Shown: piece after piece, positions 6,588 through 14,637 of the stretch | Numbering within the stretch: position 1 is the stretch's first letter | How the letters are laid out: every line of letters starts with the position of its first letter | Origin: BRH-c25 sp964574195 | GTDB taxonomy: Bacteria; Bacillota; Clostridia; Lutisporales; Lutisporaceae | NCBI GenBank assembly: GCA_964574195.1 | Contig: CAZNMO010000044.1 | Coordinates: 1 to 24,720 of the forward strand | DNA length: 24,720 nt | Direction: 5' to 3' | Position numbers and translations under genes: made by a program | Notes under the pieces: model-generated | What the model was told of the DNA's origin: nothing | What the model saw: the letters and a program-made list of their open reading frames with translations, nothing else | Database searches by the model: none

Positions 6588-6890
6588 TTATTTAAGGTCG
6601 TGGTAAAGCCCCTTGATAAAGTCTTCTACGAGCTGTTTATTAAGGAAAAAGCAGGTCCACTGTCCTCTTTTTTCTTTAATTATTATGCCTGAGTCCACCA
6701 ATACCTTTAGATGCTGTGATACAGTTGACTGGGCCAGCCCAGTAGCTTTTACCACATCACCTACACTGACACCGTTCTCGTAGTATTCTATCTTGTCGCA
6801 GCAGGTTCCAATGTCCCTGTTCTTTAACGCCTTGACTATCTGATATCTTGTTTCGTTGCCCAAAGCATCGCATATTCTGGATATATCCAT
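6588..6890 (-). CDS. arsR: ArsR/SmtB-family metalloregulator
   Basis: A 100-residue winged-helix repressor. The recognition helix is LAQSTVSQHLKVL (residues about 52-64), and the N-terminal LGNETRYQIVKAL motif is typical of the family. The E. coli ArsR ELCVCDL metal motif is absent; candidate ligands are instead C7, the C30-C31 pair and C80, so the sensing site is probably non-canonical. The ATG at 6890 follows GAAGGTGAG. It should bind the ATCGTA-N4-TACGAT operators in front of itself, arsP and the 52-aa gene, and release them on binding trivalent arsenic. Confidence 0.9.
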   Translation of the reverse strand: MDISRICDALGNETRYQIVKALKNRDIGTCCDKIEYYENGVSVGDVVKATGLAQSTVSQHLKVLVDSGIIIKEKRGQWTCFFLNKQLVEDFIKGLYHDLK

Positions 6891-6907
6891 AAGCTCACCT
6901 TCTTCAT

Positions 6908-6954
6908 ATCGTATTTCTACGATTAATAATATCGCAATTTTACGATAGAGTCAA
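6908..6954 (-). promoter_or_regulatory. arsR promoter with two ArsR operators
   Basis: On the minus strand the -35 TTGACT (6954-6949) and -10 TATTAT (6931-6926) are 17 bp apart. One operator copy (6931-6946, with one mismatch) occupies the spacer and a perfect copy (6908-6923) follows the -10. The layout duplicates the promoter at 3066-3113, which implies autoregulation. Confidence 0.85.
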
Positions 6955-7034
6955 TAGTGTTTTATAAATTTTTTTATCAAGGGTTGTTAGGTGATATTTG
7001 AAGGATGCGACGCAAGTAAAGAGTAGAAGGTAAT

Positions 7035-7095
7035 AGATTCTTCGCTGTGCTCAGAATGACACTCATCTGTCATCCTGAGCGTTAGCGAAGGATCT
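7035..7095. repeat. Dispersed inverted-repeat element, copy 1
   Basis: Two roughly 27-nt arms face each other. The left arm begins AGATTCTTCGCTGTG and ends CAGAATGACA; the right arm begins TGTCATCCTGAGCG and ends CGAAGGATCT. A second, more diverged copy lies at 23342-23403. Sequences of this type are widespread short intergenic palindromes in bacteria. Here it sits downstream of the Fn3 gene and could also terminate its transcript. Confidence 0.7.
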
Positions 7096-7140
7096 TGACC
7101 CGCAGAGAGCGGCAGTAGACAATTACGTCGTATCATTCCG

Positions 7141-8325
7141 CTAGTCCGCTGTTGTTGCCGCATTTACCATATTACTGTTGCCCGACAGGTTTCCGGACTG
7201 ATCAAAAGCTTTTACCCAAAGCTTATGATGGCCGGGGCTGAAGGGGACCTTCAAAACCTTTGAAGTTGACACGGAAGTTGCAACAACAATGTTATCACAG
7301 TATATCTGGTAGCCCGCTACTTTACCGTTATCCTTTGCGGCTGCCCAGGACAGGGTAACAGAGGAGCCTTCAACAGCAGTCGTCTTAAGCTCCGAAGGGT
7401 CTGATGGCGCTTGTGAATCCCTGTCTGTAGTTATATCCAGGGGAAGACTGCTGGTTGACTGGTTTCCGGAAATATCTGAAGCCCTTACAGTATAGGTATA
7501 GGTCATGTCAGGAAAAAGCCCCTTGCTGCTGTAGCTTGTCTTGGCAGAGGTCCCGATCTTTGTGCCGTCCCGCATTATGTCATAGCTCTTGACGGCGACA
7601 TTATCTGAAGCAGGGGACCATGTAAAGCTTACCTCTGATACAGACACAGAAACAGCTTTTAATCCTGTAGGCGCAGAGGGGGCGGTAGTATCGGATGGAG
7701 CAACGACGACTGTGGTATTGCTCTGAGCGGAGCAGTTTCCTGCCTTGTCGCGGGCTTTTACGTAGAAGCTATATGACATGCCGGGTGTTAGCTTCTTATA
7801 CTCGTAGACAGTATTGGTGGTCGATCCGGCCATTTTGTCATTACAGTATATTTCATAGCCTTTGATACCTACATTGTCAGCCGACTGCTTCCAAGAGAGG
7901 GTAACAGAAGTATGGCTCGGATTGGCAGCCTTCAGCTCCCTTGGGGCAACCGGAGCCTGATCATCGCTTGTAGTAGATGCCTTTATTGCCTTGCAGCTAT
8001 CAGATATGTTTCCGGCAGCGTCAAAAGCCCTTACCGAGAATTCGTACTGTACCCCCGGTATCAGGCTGGAGCTGGTGTAAGTCGTATCGGAGGCTGTGCC
8101 TGATCTTTTACCGTCCTTGAATATCTGGTAGCCTTTTACCTTAACATTATCTTGGGAGCCTGTCCAGCTTAAGGAAATTGAAGTCGTTGTTTTTCCGGTT
8201 ATCTCCAGGTCCTTTGGTGCAGTCGGAGCCTGTGCATCGGCTGCTGCCGCTGCCATACTCCAAGGGGTAAGCACTATGATCAGCAGTACAATGCTGATAC
8301 GGGTAAGTATTATTATCCTGTTCAT
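7141..8325 (-). CDS. Secreted protein with four fibronectin type III domains
   Basis: A 394-residue protein with an N-terminal signal peptide (basic MNRIIILTR, hydrophobic SIVLLIIVL, AAAAADA region), followed by four Fn3 repeats of about 90 residues. Each starts with an AP-x-x-P pattern and shows SLSW/TLSW/SFTW, a GYQIF- or SYDIM-like strand and a KAxDxxGN or RAxDxxGN strand. There is no catalytic domain, anchor or sorting motif, so it may be an extracellular adhesive or polysaccharide-associated protein. The ATG at 8325 is preferred because GGAGGT lies 5 nt upstream; an upstream in-frame start at 8346 lacks a ribosome site. Confidence 0.88.
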   Translation of the reverse strand: MNRIIILTRISIVLLIIVLTPWSMAAAAADAQAPTAPKDLEITGKTTTSISLSWTGSQDNVKVKGYQIFKDGKRSGTASDTTYTSSSLIPGVQYEFSVRAFDAAGNISDSCKAIKASTTSDDQAPVAPRELKAANPSHTSVTLSWKQSADNVGIKGYEIYCNDKMAGSTTNTVYEYKKLTPGMSYSFYVKARDKAGNCSAQSNTTVVVAPSDTTAPSAPTGLKAVSVSVSEVSFTWSPASDNVAVKSYDIMRDGTKIGTSAKTSYSSKGLFPDMTYTYTVRASDISGNQSTSSLPLDITTDRDSQAPSDPSELKTTAVEGSSVTLSWAAAKDNGKVAGYQIYCDNIVVATSVSTSKVLKVPFSPGHHKLWVKAFDQSGNLSGNSNMVNAATTAD

Positions 8326-8355
8326 TACGTACCTCCATGTTACCATTATTTACAA

Positions 8356-8433
8356 ATTATAACACAAAATACCAGCATATGTAAATGGATAAACTTATAT
8401 ATGCTGGACAGTGAAAAAAACATCAAATATAAT
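8356..8433. promoter_or_regulatory. Divergent promoters for the Fn3 gene and yitT with shared inverted repeat
   Basis: Minus strand: TTTACA (8385-8380), 18 bp, TATAAT (8361-8356) for the Fn3 gene. Plus strand: TGGACA (8405-8410), 17 bp, TATAAT (8428-8433) for yitT. An inverted repeat, CCAGCATAT (8372-8380) and ATATGCTGG (8399-8407), places one arm next to each -35. This suggests one regulator could control both promoters. Confidence 0.65.
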
Positions 8434-8469
8434 GAGATATATTAATCAAGAAATATGTGAGGTCAATAT

Positions 8470-9321
8470 ATGAAAAGAAAAACTGTGACATTTTTGATGC
8501 TGTTTATGGGTGCGCTGATCGGGGCTTACTCCTTCAATAATGTACTTCTTCCCAGCAATCTGATATCCGGGGGATTGGGAGGTATTGCGACTGTGATCAC
8601 CCGATGGTATCCGGCAAACATACAGCTTGTTTTGGCATTGCTTTGCCTTCCGGTGCTTGTATGGGCTTATGTTACCTTTGGCTACAGGCAGATAATATAT
8701 GCATTCACTTGTTTTATACTGTTCACAATACTCATTGGAGCTGTGAAGGTTTTACCAATCCTGCACATTGATGTGGTACTTGCGGCTCTGGTCTCCGGAT
8801 TGCTTTTCGGTGTGTCCGGGGGCATTGTATTGCGCCTTGGAGTTGCAAATGGGCCGGAGGCGCTGATTGGTATATACCTCAAGAACCGGTTTGGAATCAC
8901 GCTTGGTGCGTTTTTCACTGTACTCAATACTGTGATAGTTGCTTCATCATTGTTGCTTCCGGATACTACCCTGAATAGCATATTTTACTCCATGATATCC
9001 ATATATGTTAGCGGCAAGGTAACGGATTTCATAGTGGCCGGCTTCAGACGAGACTACGAGGTAACGGTCATATCAGACAAATACGCTGAAATAACAGCAT
9101 TCATACATAATGAACTGCACAGGGGGGCAACCTTTATCCGGGGAGTGGGGTCCTACAATAACCAGGAAAAGCTGTTGGTAAAGACCTTGGTCAGCAATTC
9201 TGAGCTTATTGCTCTCAAGGAGTTTGTAAAAAAGGTCGATCCGGCATGCTTCATGTATATCAATCAGAGTATAGGAGTTGTGGGAGAAGGCTTTGAGAGC
9301 ATGGATAATTCTCAGGCATAA
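8470..9321 (+). CDS. YitT-family membrane protein (DUF161 plus DUF2179)
   Basis: A 283-residue protein. Five or six membrane helices span residues 1-195 and include the family motif NLISGGLGGIATVI near residue 30 and a VSGLLFGVSGGIVLRLG segment. A soluble C-terminal DUF2179 domain follows (VTVISDKYAEITAFIHNELHRG and later QSIGVVGEGF). YitT proteins are common in Firmicutes and their transport role is unsettled. The ATG at 8470 follows GTGAGGTC. It is a single gene with its own promoter. Confidence 0.9.
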   Translation: MKRKTVTFLMLFMGALIGAYSFNNVLLPSNLISGGLGGIATVITRWYPANIQLVLALLCLPVLVWAYVTFGYRQIIYAFTCFILFTILIGAVKVLPILHIDVVLAALVSGLLFGVSGGIVLRLGVANGPEALIGIYLKNRFGITLGAFFTVLNTVIVASSLLLPDTTLNSIFYSMISIYVSGKVTDFIVAGFRRDYEVTVISDKYAEITAFIHNELHRGATFIRGVGSYNNQEKLLVKTLVSNSELIALKEFVKKVDPACFMYINQSIGVVGEGFESMDNSQA

Positions 9322-9383
9322 GTATAGCGAAACGAATAATTATAAGGTATAATTAATATAGTATCATTATCCAACAATAATTA

Positions 9384-9412
9384 TTGACATTTAAAACCAG
9401 TGATACCAATAA
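9384..9412 (+). promoter_or_regulatory. Candidate promoter of the ridA operon
   Basis: A consensus -35 TTGACA (9384-9389) is followed after 17 bp by CAATAA (9407-9412), a weak -10. The poor -10 suggests an activator or an alternative site. GTATCA (9361-9366) and TGATAC (9401-9406) form a spaced inverted repeat around the -35. Confidence 0.45.
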
Positions 9413-9486
9413 AAGAGCATTATTTGAAGAAAAGCGGAGATGCAAGGGTATGCATCAATATAAAACTACAAGGAGAGATGTTTACA

Positions 9487-9857
9487 ATGATAGAGCAGAT
9501 AAAAATTGAAGGTGCCAAGGTGACATCGGGTCATTACTCACCTGCAACCAGAGCAGGCAATATCATATGCATTTCAGGGCAGCTTCCCATCGATCCATTT
9601 ACAGGAGAACAGTGCAAAGGCGGAATCAGGGAACAGACGCAGCAGGTCCTGATGAATATTGATACCATACTCAAGGCTGCAAAGGCAGACAGGAACGATG
9701 TAATGAAAATGACAATATTTGTGTCGGACATATCCTTTTGGGGCGATATAAACGAGGTATATGCCGAGTTCTTCGGAAACCATAANNNNNNNNNNCGGTG
9801 AATACCTTGAATTACGGCTGTCTGCTGGAAATCGACGCTATGGCATACACGGAATAG
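9487..9857 (+). CDS. ridA: RidA-family enamine/imine deaminase (interrupted by an assembly gap)
   Basis: RidA proteins hydrolyse the reactive enamine/imine products of PLP dehydratases. Visible are the YSPATRAGNIICISGQLPID core and the VMKMTIFVSDI segment before the gap, and LLEIDAMAYTE after it. Ten N interrupt the gene just where the family has its conserved KPAR-Cys motif. The frames on the two sides do not match across exactly 10 nt; the family length suggests about 20 nt are really missing, so this is a gap-size artefact and not a frameshift. The start is taken as the ATG at 9487, with another in-frame ATG at 9478 closer to AGGAG. Confidence 0.87.
9786..9795. other. Assembly gap (10 N) inside ridA
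   Basis: Ten N placed between the sequence for NEVYAEFFGNH and that for VNTLNYG. The number is a placeholder. Both sides clearly belong to one RidA protein, so the join of contigs is right even though the length is not. Confidence 0.95.
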
Positions 9858-9875
9858 GACCGAGGAGGAAATAAA

Positions 9876-10982
9876 ATGAGAGTGAATGAGCTGGATACCC
9901 CATCGCTCCTTATTGACAGGGAGATAATGATGGACAATATAAGGCGCATGCAGAGCTATGCTGATAAGTATGGAGTCAGCCTACGACCGCACATCAAGAC
10001 TCACAAAATGCCGAAGCTTGCCATGCTCCAGGAGGCGGAAGGTGCAAAAGGGATAGCAGTTGCCAAGGTCGGAGAGGCTGAGGCGATGGCTGCCAATGGC
10101 TTGAAGGACATATTCATAGCCAATGAGATAGTGGGAGAGGCCAAGCTGTCAAGGATAAGAGCGTTGGCCGAAACTATCGACATATCTTTTGGCATTGACA
10201 GTATAGCTCAGACTGAGGTGATCGAGAGGGTTTTTGAAGGCGCAGGCAAGAAAGCCCAGGTGCTGATAGAAATAGAGGTTGGAGAAGAACGCTCCGGTGT
10301 GATAGAGGAAGAGGACTTCACCGCCTTGGTAAACTATATAAAGACTTGTGGCAATGTGCATCTCAAGGGCATATTTTCACATGATGGACACTCCTATCAT
10401 GCTGATGACCTGGAAGACTGCAGGGACAAGTATATAGTGAGCCAGAAACGGACACTGAGGTTTGCCGAGCTGGCAGCAGAGCTGGGATGCACTCTGGAGA
10501 CCGTGAGCATAGGGTCCACTCCATCGCTCATGCATGATTTTGGAGTACTGCCGGGAATAACTGAGCTAAGGCCTGGGACATACATACTGATGGATGCTTC
10601 TCAGGGAAATGCCATTGGGACCTATGACCGTTGTGCGGCAACAGTGCTTACAACTGTCATCAGCAGGCCGACTTCCGAGAGGGTCATCACGGACGTAGGA
10701 GCCAAGGGTATCACCGCACAGACAAGGACCAAGGGAATATGCAAAACAGAGGGCCTGGGATATATCAAAGGCTATGATAAAGTATATATTTATGATGTAT
10801 TTGATGAGCATGCCATTATATACAATAAAAAGTTCCACGATGCAGTTAAGGTCGGAGACAAGGTGGAGATCATCCCCAACCATATATGCCCTGTTTGCAA
10901 CCTGCATGAAAAGGCATACCTGGTATCAAAAGGGGAAGTGGTCGAGGAAATAGCCGTGGAGTGCAGAGGAAGGCTGCAATAG
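9876..10982 (+). CDS. D-serine dehydratase / D-threonine aldolase-like PLP enzyme
   Basis: A 368-residue protein of the DSD1 / D-threonine aldolase fold (alanine racemase-like barrel plus C-terminal domain). The PLP lysine is in RPHIKTHKMPKLA near residue 42. The C-terminal metal site is seen as NHICPVCNLHE near residue 347, with the His and Cys that bind Zn2+ in eukaryotic-type D-serine dehydratase. The barrel contains GIDSIAQTEV and KGIFSHDGHSY. GAGGAGG precedes the ATG. It sits between ridA and a nitrilase-family gene. RidA next to a dehydratase that makes 2-aminoacrylate-type products supports the dehydratase reading over aldolase, but either is possible. Confidence 0.85.
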   Translation: MRVNELDTPSLLIDREIMMDNIRRMQSYADKYGVSLRPHIKTHKMPKLAMLQEAEGAKGIAVAKVGEAEAMAANGLKDIFIANEIVGEAKLSRIRALAETIDISFGIDSIAQTEVIERVFEGAGKKAQVLIEIEVGEERSGVIEEEDFTALVNYIKTCGNVHLKGIFSHDGHSYHADDLEDCRDKYIVSQKRTLRFAELAAELGCTLETVSIGSTPSLMHDFGVLPGITELRPGTYILMDASQGNAIGTYDRCAATVLTTVISRPTSERVITDVGAKGITAQTRTKGICKTEGLGYIKGYDKVYIYDVFDEHAIIYNKKFHDAVKVGDKVEIIPNHICPVCNLHEKAYLVSKGEVVEEIAVECRGRLQ

Positions 10983-10998
10983 CCGGGAGGTGGAGAAT

Positions 10999-11826
10999 AT
11001 GAGTAATCCGAAAATAGCAGTGATACAGATGCATGTTGAAGAAGACAAGCTGAAGAATATCTCCAATGCCGGAGAGTTTGTAAGGAAAGCTGCTGCGCAA
11101 GGCGCAGACATAGCTGTACTTCCTGAAATGTTCAACTGCCCGTATAAGACTTCTAATTTCCCCATATATGCTGAGGAAGAGGGTGGGGAATGCTACAGGC
11201 TTCTTTCCGAGCTGGCAAAAGAACTGAGGGTGTACCTGGTAGCTGGTACAATGCCTGAGAAAGACAGTGAAGGCAAGGTATACAATACCTCCTATGTTTT
11301 TGACAGACAGGGGCGAAAGATAGGGAAACACAGAAAAATGCATTTATTTGATATTGACGTAAAGGGTGGTCAGTACTTTAAAGAATCCGACACCCTGACA
11401 GCTGGAAATACTGTCAATGTATTTGAAACGGAATTCGGCAGGATAGGCCTGGCAGTATGCTATGATTTCCGTTTTCCAGAGCTGGCGAGGCTGATGGTGG
11501 AGGAAGGCGCAAAGGCGATAATTGTACCTGCGGCTTTCAATATGACTACGGGGCCTGCCCACTGGGAGGTCATGTTCAGAAGCAGGGCCATCGACAATCA
11601 GGTCTATACCATAGGAACAGCACCTGCCAGAGATGAAAACTCCTGCTATACCTCCTACGGGAACTCCATAATCGTATCACCTTGGGGAGAGGTAAAGCTG
11701 AGGATGGACGAAAAGGAAGGCATCGCTCTGGAAACCTTGGATTTTGACTACGTGGAGAAGGTTAGGGAGCAGCTTCCGCTTCTGGTTCAGAGGCGAAAGG
11801 ATATTTACAGATTAATCAAGCTTTAA
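10999..11826 (+). CDS. Carbon-nitrogen hydrolase, omega-amidase (NIT2)-like
   Basis: A 275-residue nitrilase-superfamily amidase with the full Glu-Lys-Cys triad: LPEMFNCPY (Glu near residue 41), KHRKMHLFDID (Lys) and AVCYDFRFPEL (Cys). The DFRFPELAR and MFRSRAIDNQVY segments are typical of the NIT2/omega-amidase branch, which hydrolyses alpha-ketoglutaramate or alpha-ketosuccinamate. The ATG at 10999 follows GGGAGG; the GTG at 10990 lies inside that ribosome site. It is the last gene of the ridA operon and a terminator follows. A role in cleaning up or recycling amide by-products of amino-acid breakdown is inferred. Confidence 0.88.
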   Translation: MSNPKIAVIQMHVEEDKLKNISNAGEFVRKAAAQGADIAVLPEMFNCPYKTSNFPIYAEEEGGECYRLLSELAKELRVYLVAGTMPEKDSEGKVYNTSYVFDRQGRKIGKHRKMHLFDIDVKGGQYFKESDTLTAGNTVNVFETEFGRIGLAVCYDFRFPELARLMVEEGAKAIIVPAAFNMTTGPAHWEVMFRSRAIDNQVYTIGTAPARDENSCYTSYGNSIIVSPWGEVKLRMDEKEGIALETLDFDYVEKVREQLPLLVQRRKDIYRLIKL

Positions 11827-11849
11827 TATAAGGAATGTAAATTGCTATG

Positions 11850-11888
11850 GCAGCAGAAACGGTCGAAACCGCTTCTGCTGCTTTTTTA
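11850..11888 (+). terminator. Intrinsic terminator of the ridA operon
   Basis: The arms GCAGCAGAA-A-CGGT (11850-11863) and ACCG-C-TTCTGCTGC (11868-11881) are separated by CGAA and followed by six T. This is a strong rho-independent terminator. Confidence 0.92.
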
Positions 11889-11966
11889 TTGGTTTTTTTC
11901 ATAGGACAACAAAGGCATAAATAAGTATAGGTATAAGTACAATCAATGGGTAAAGGAGTTTTTGCA

Positions 11967-13952
11967 ATGATGAAGAATTTTAGACTCTCCCTTCAGATAG
12001 GAGCTGTATTTATAGGCACGGTAGTAGGTGCAGGCTTTGCATCGGGCCAGGAGATAATGCAGTTCTTTACCTGCTTCGGGAGAGTCGGGATGGTTACACT
12101 TGTGCTTTCCGGCTTGCTTTTTTACATTATAGCGGCTGCAGCCATAAAGTCGGCTGCCTGGCACAGGACATATAATTATAGGGATTTTATATATTGTGTG
12201 GCGGGGAAAAGGCTGGGCTTCACCTTTGACATACTTGTTACCGCCTTTCTGCTTATTGGGACCTCCATCATGTTTTCGGGTAGCGGGGCACTTTTTGAGG
12301 AAGGCTTTGGGCTCTCCAAAGCTTGGGGTATAGCGGTCATGGCACTTCTGACCCTGATAATCATCCTCCAATCTCTGAATGGTGTAATGAGGATCAATTC
12401 CATTATAGTACCGGTGCTTTTTGCTGTGATCATAGCAGTACTTGCCTCGACAATAGTGAACAGTGATCTCGGCAGCCTGGTTTCAAGACTCTCCGAAAAC
12501 TATAAGGGAAGCTTTGTGAAGCCTATAGTTTTTTTTATTTTTTACTGCTGCTATAATACATTTTTGTCCATAGGGGTACTGGCTGCTCTTCCTGAGAAGA
12601 CAGAAAACCTCTCGGTCCTGAAGCTTGGGGTATTCCTGGGTTCCATGGGACTCATGCTGCTTTCACTTATGCTGAATATCAGCCTGACCCTAAAAAGTCC
12701 CCAGGTATTTGAGTATTCAATTCCCATGGGCTACATAACCTCCGGCTTCGGGAGGCTGGTCATAAATATCGTGAACTTCTGTATATGGTGTGAGATCTTC
12801 TCTACGGCTGTATCAAACACTTTCAGCCTGGCCAAAAGGCTTGGCGACGGTAAGCGCATGAAGTATCATCAGGCATGCTTTATCACCGTTATATGCTGTT
12901 TACCCCTTGCCATGCTGGAATTCAAGGGCCTGATAAGCTTTTTCTATCCGCTCTTTGGTGCCTTTTCCATGTTCGTGATCATGAGACTTTTGTATACTTC
13001 CCATGGCCTGGGGAACAGTATTGGAGGGATGAGTTCGTTGACTTTGCTTCTATTGATACTGCTTTCCTATGGGTTTGCCCCTGGCAGGGCAGAACAAAGC
13101 CTAACTGCAATGGGTACGGTATCGGCCTATGAGATGGAAATGAAACAGGATCTTCTGTGCCTGATGCTTGCATATCCGGGATACATAGAAAATATAGAGC
13201 AGACCGGGGGCAGGGTATACATAGTCATGAGATCCGGAAGGAAGCTTTTGTATGATGACAGAAAGCCCAAGGATTTGGCCACGAAGCTGGCTTACCCGGA
13301 TCTGCAGGATATGCTTGAACAGGACTATCCGACAATACCGATAAAAAGCCTTATGGATGAAAGCTCGGACCCCGGCCGGGCAAGAGTATACAGCCTGCTG
13401 GAAGAGGTATACGGAGCTTCGCAGAAGCAGATCGAAAGCAATCTTGTCAATGTAAAAGCCGGTTATGGGAGCTTCAGGTTCAATAAGAACAATGGAGCTG
13501 CAGAAGCTTTGAAAAATATAATGAACGGACTTACCGTCCTTGCCAATGTTGATGGTGATGTCAAGCGCAATGCCTTTCCCTGCAGCGGCACCTACAACTA
13601 TCGGGTAATTGCGGGGACCAACCGTCTTAGTCCCCATTCATACGGAACGGCTATTGATTTGGCTGTAAACAAGCGGGACTACTGGAAATGGGCATCCAGG
13701 GCAGAAGGACAGAAGCGGCTGCAATCCTATCCGGTTGAAATAGTGGAGCTGTTTGAAAAGAATAACTTCATATGGGGAGGAAAATGGGGGCATTTTGATA
13801 TAATGCACTTTGAATACCGGCCAGAGCTTTTGATCAAGGCACGATATTTCGGTGCTGCAGCTAGAAGCAATGGGCAGTGGTACGGAGGAGTGCCTGCAGA
13901 GGAGGAATACGTCAGGAGCTGTATAAATAAGATAGATGAGGTTATCAGGTGA
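11967..13952 (+). CDS. YkvI-like membrane transporter fused to an M15-type metallopeptidase
   Basis: A 661-residue continuous frame with two parts. Residues 1-345 form a YkvI-type membrane domain of about ten helices, opening with GAVFIGTVVGAGFASGQEI as in amino-acid/Na+ symporter relatives. Residues 355-371 are one more hydrophobic segment (MSSLTLLLLILLSYGF) that looks like a signal peptide. Residues 390-661 are an M15/VanY-like D,D-peptidase domain: SPHSYGTAID gives H557 and D564, and DIMHFEYRPE gives H614, the zinc ligands. The peptidase would face outside, acting on peptidoglycan. The ATG at 11967 has AAGGAG 8 nt upstream. The two parts are normally separate genes; see findings. Confidence 0.85.
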   Translation: MMKNFRLSLQIGAVFIGTVVGAGFASGQEIMQFFTCFGRVGMVTLVLSGLLFYIIAAAAIKSAAWHRTYNYRDFIYCVAGKRLGFTFDILVTAFLLIGTSIMFSGSGALFEEGFGLSKAWGIAVMALLTLIIILQSLNGVMRINSIIVPVLFAVIIAVLASTIVNSDLGSLVSRLSENYKGSFVKPIVFFIFYCCYNTFLSIGVLAALPEKTENLSVLKLGVFLGSMGLMLLSLMLNISLTLKSPQVFEYSIPMGYITSGFGRLVINIVNFCIWCEIFSTAVSNTFSLAKRLGDGKRMKYHQACFITVICCLPLAMLEFKGLISFFYPLFGAFSMFVIMRLLYTSHGLGNSIGGMSSLTLLLLILLSYGFAPGRAEQSLTAMGTVSAYEMEMKQDLLCLMLAYPGYIENIEQTGGRVYIVMRSGRKLLYDDRKPKDLATKLAYPDLQDMLEQDYPTIPIKSLMDESSDPGRARVYSLLEEVYGASQKQIESNLVNVKAGYGSFRFNKNNGAAEALKNIMNGLTVLANVDGDVKRNAFPCSGTYNYRVIAGTNRLSPHSYGTAIDLAVNKRDYWKWASRAEGQKRLQSYPVEIVELFEKNNFIWGGKWGHFDIMHFEYRPELLIKARYFGAAARSNGQWYGGVPAEEEYVRSCINKIDEVIR

Positions 13953-13995
13953 GCTGGGTGTACAATCGGAATATGGGGAAAACATCAAATAACTG

Positions 13996-14024
13996 TTCAC
14001 TTCTACTTCAAAAACAGATATAAT
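13996..14024 (+). promoter_or_regulatory. Promoter of the CBS-domain gene
   Basis: TTCACT (13996-14001) and TATAAT (14019-14024) are 17 bp apart. CTGTT and AACAG flank the spacer as a weak inverted repeat. Confidence 0.55.
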
Positions 14025-14079
14025 ATATACGGCAGAAGAGACAATATCATCAGTGAAGATACAAGTCAGGAGGATATAG

Positions 14080-14493
14080 ATGAACATAGCGTTTTTCCTT
14101 ACACCCAAGGAAGAGGTTGTATGGATATCGTCGGATTCGACGATGCGGCAGGCTATAGAAAAGATGGAGTTTCACAGGTACAGCGCAATGCCTCTGATCG
14201 ATGAAGATGGAAAGTATGCCGGCACTATCACGGAAGGAGATATATTATGGTGCCTGAAGCATACACCAAGCTTGAATTTTAAGAGTACCAACAGGATATT
14301 GGTAAGCGATATTCCCAAGTATCAGCATAACAAACCCGTTTCAATCAATTCAGAAATAGAAGATTTGTTCTTGCTGTCGGTAAATCAGAATTTTATACCT
14401 GTCGTAGATGATCATGATATATTTATAGGTATCATAAAGAGGAGCGATATAATCAACTATTTTTACAAACAGCTGCACGACAAAAAAATATAA
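14080..14493 (+). CDS. CBS-domain pair protein
   Basis: A 137-residue cytoplasmic protein made of two CBS motifs: WISSDSTMRQAIEKMEFHRY to TITEGDILW, and KPVSINSEIEDLFLLSV to GIIKRSDIINYF. Stand-alone CBS pairs usually bind adenine nucleotides and act as regulatory modules; the partner is not evident here. AGGAGG lies before the ATG at 14080. The stop codon TAA at 14491-14493 overlaps the first bases of the structured RNA that follows. Confidence 0.88.
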   Translation: MNIAFFLTPKEEVVWISSDSTMRQAIEKMEFHRYSAMPLIDEDGKYAGTITEGDILWCLKHTPSLNFKSTNRILVSDIPKYQHNKPVSINSEIEDLFLLSVNQNFIPVVDDHDIFIGIIKRSDIINYFYKQLHDKKI

Positions 14494-14618
14494 CGAGGCG
14501 AAAAGATGTCCCCCACTTCTACAAGTGGCGGGTACCGCTTTGGTTGTCCGACAGGAGGTGAGCATATCTCCCGCCTCGTTGAAACGCTCGGGTAGGTTTT
14601 TGCAAGTGTGCAAAAACC
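14492..14618 (+). ncRNA. Structured RNA, candidate IS200/IS605 TnpB-type (omega/reRNA-like) element end
   Basis: A 9-bp closing stem, AACGAGGCG (14492-14500) with CGCCTCGTT (14572-14580), encloses a CCACTT/AAGTGG hairpin and a GGAG/CTCC hairpin. A single-stranded GAAACGCTCGG stretch follows, and then a perfect 10-bp hairpin, GGTTTTTGCA (14595-14604) with TGCAAAAACC (14609-14618). Size and layout resemble the RNA encoded at the right end of TnpB-bearing IS605-family elements, with the last hairpin standing in for the subterminal one. No tnpA or tnpB gene is in the window, so it is either a remnant, a solo element or an unrelated RNA. The structure is seen; the identity is inferred. Confidence 0.5.
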
Positions 14619-14637
14619 CTCATTGAAATCTTGTTAT

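Noticed and set aside
7141..8325. Tandem repeats as a possible CRISPR or DNA repeat array
   Set aside because: The repeats are diverged protein-level Fn3 domains of about 270 nt, not short identical DNA repeats with spacers.
9487..9857. Frameshift in ridA
   Set aside because: The frame mismatch coincides with a 10-N placeholder gap. The family length suggests about 20 missing bases, which restores the frame.
10870..11343. Minus-strand open frame over the D-amino-acid lyase/amidase junction
   Set aside because: Opposite two well-supported enzymes, and the translated sequence resembles no protein family.
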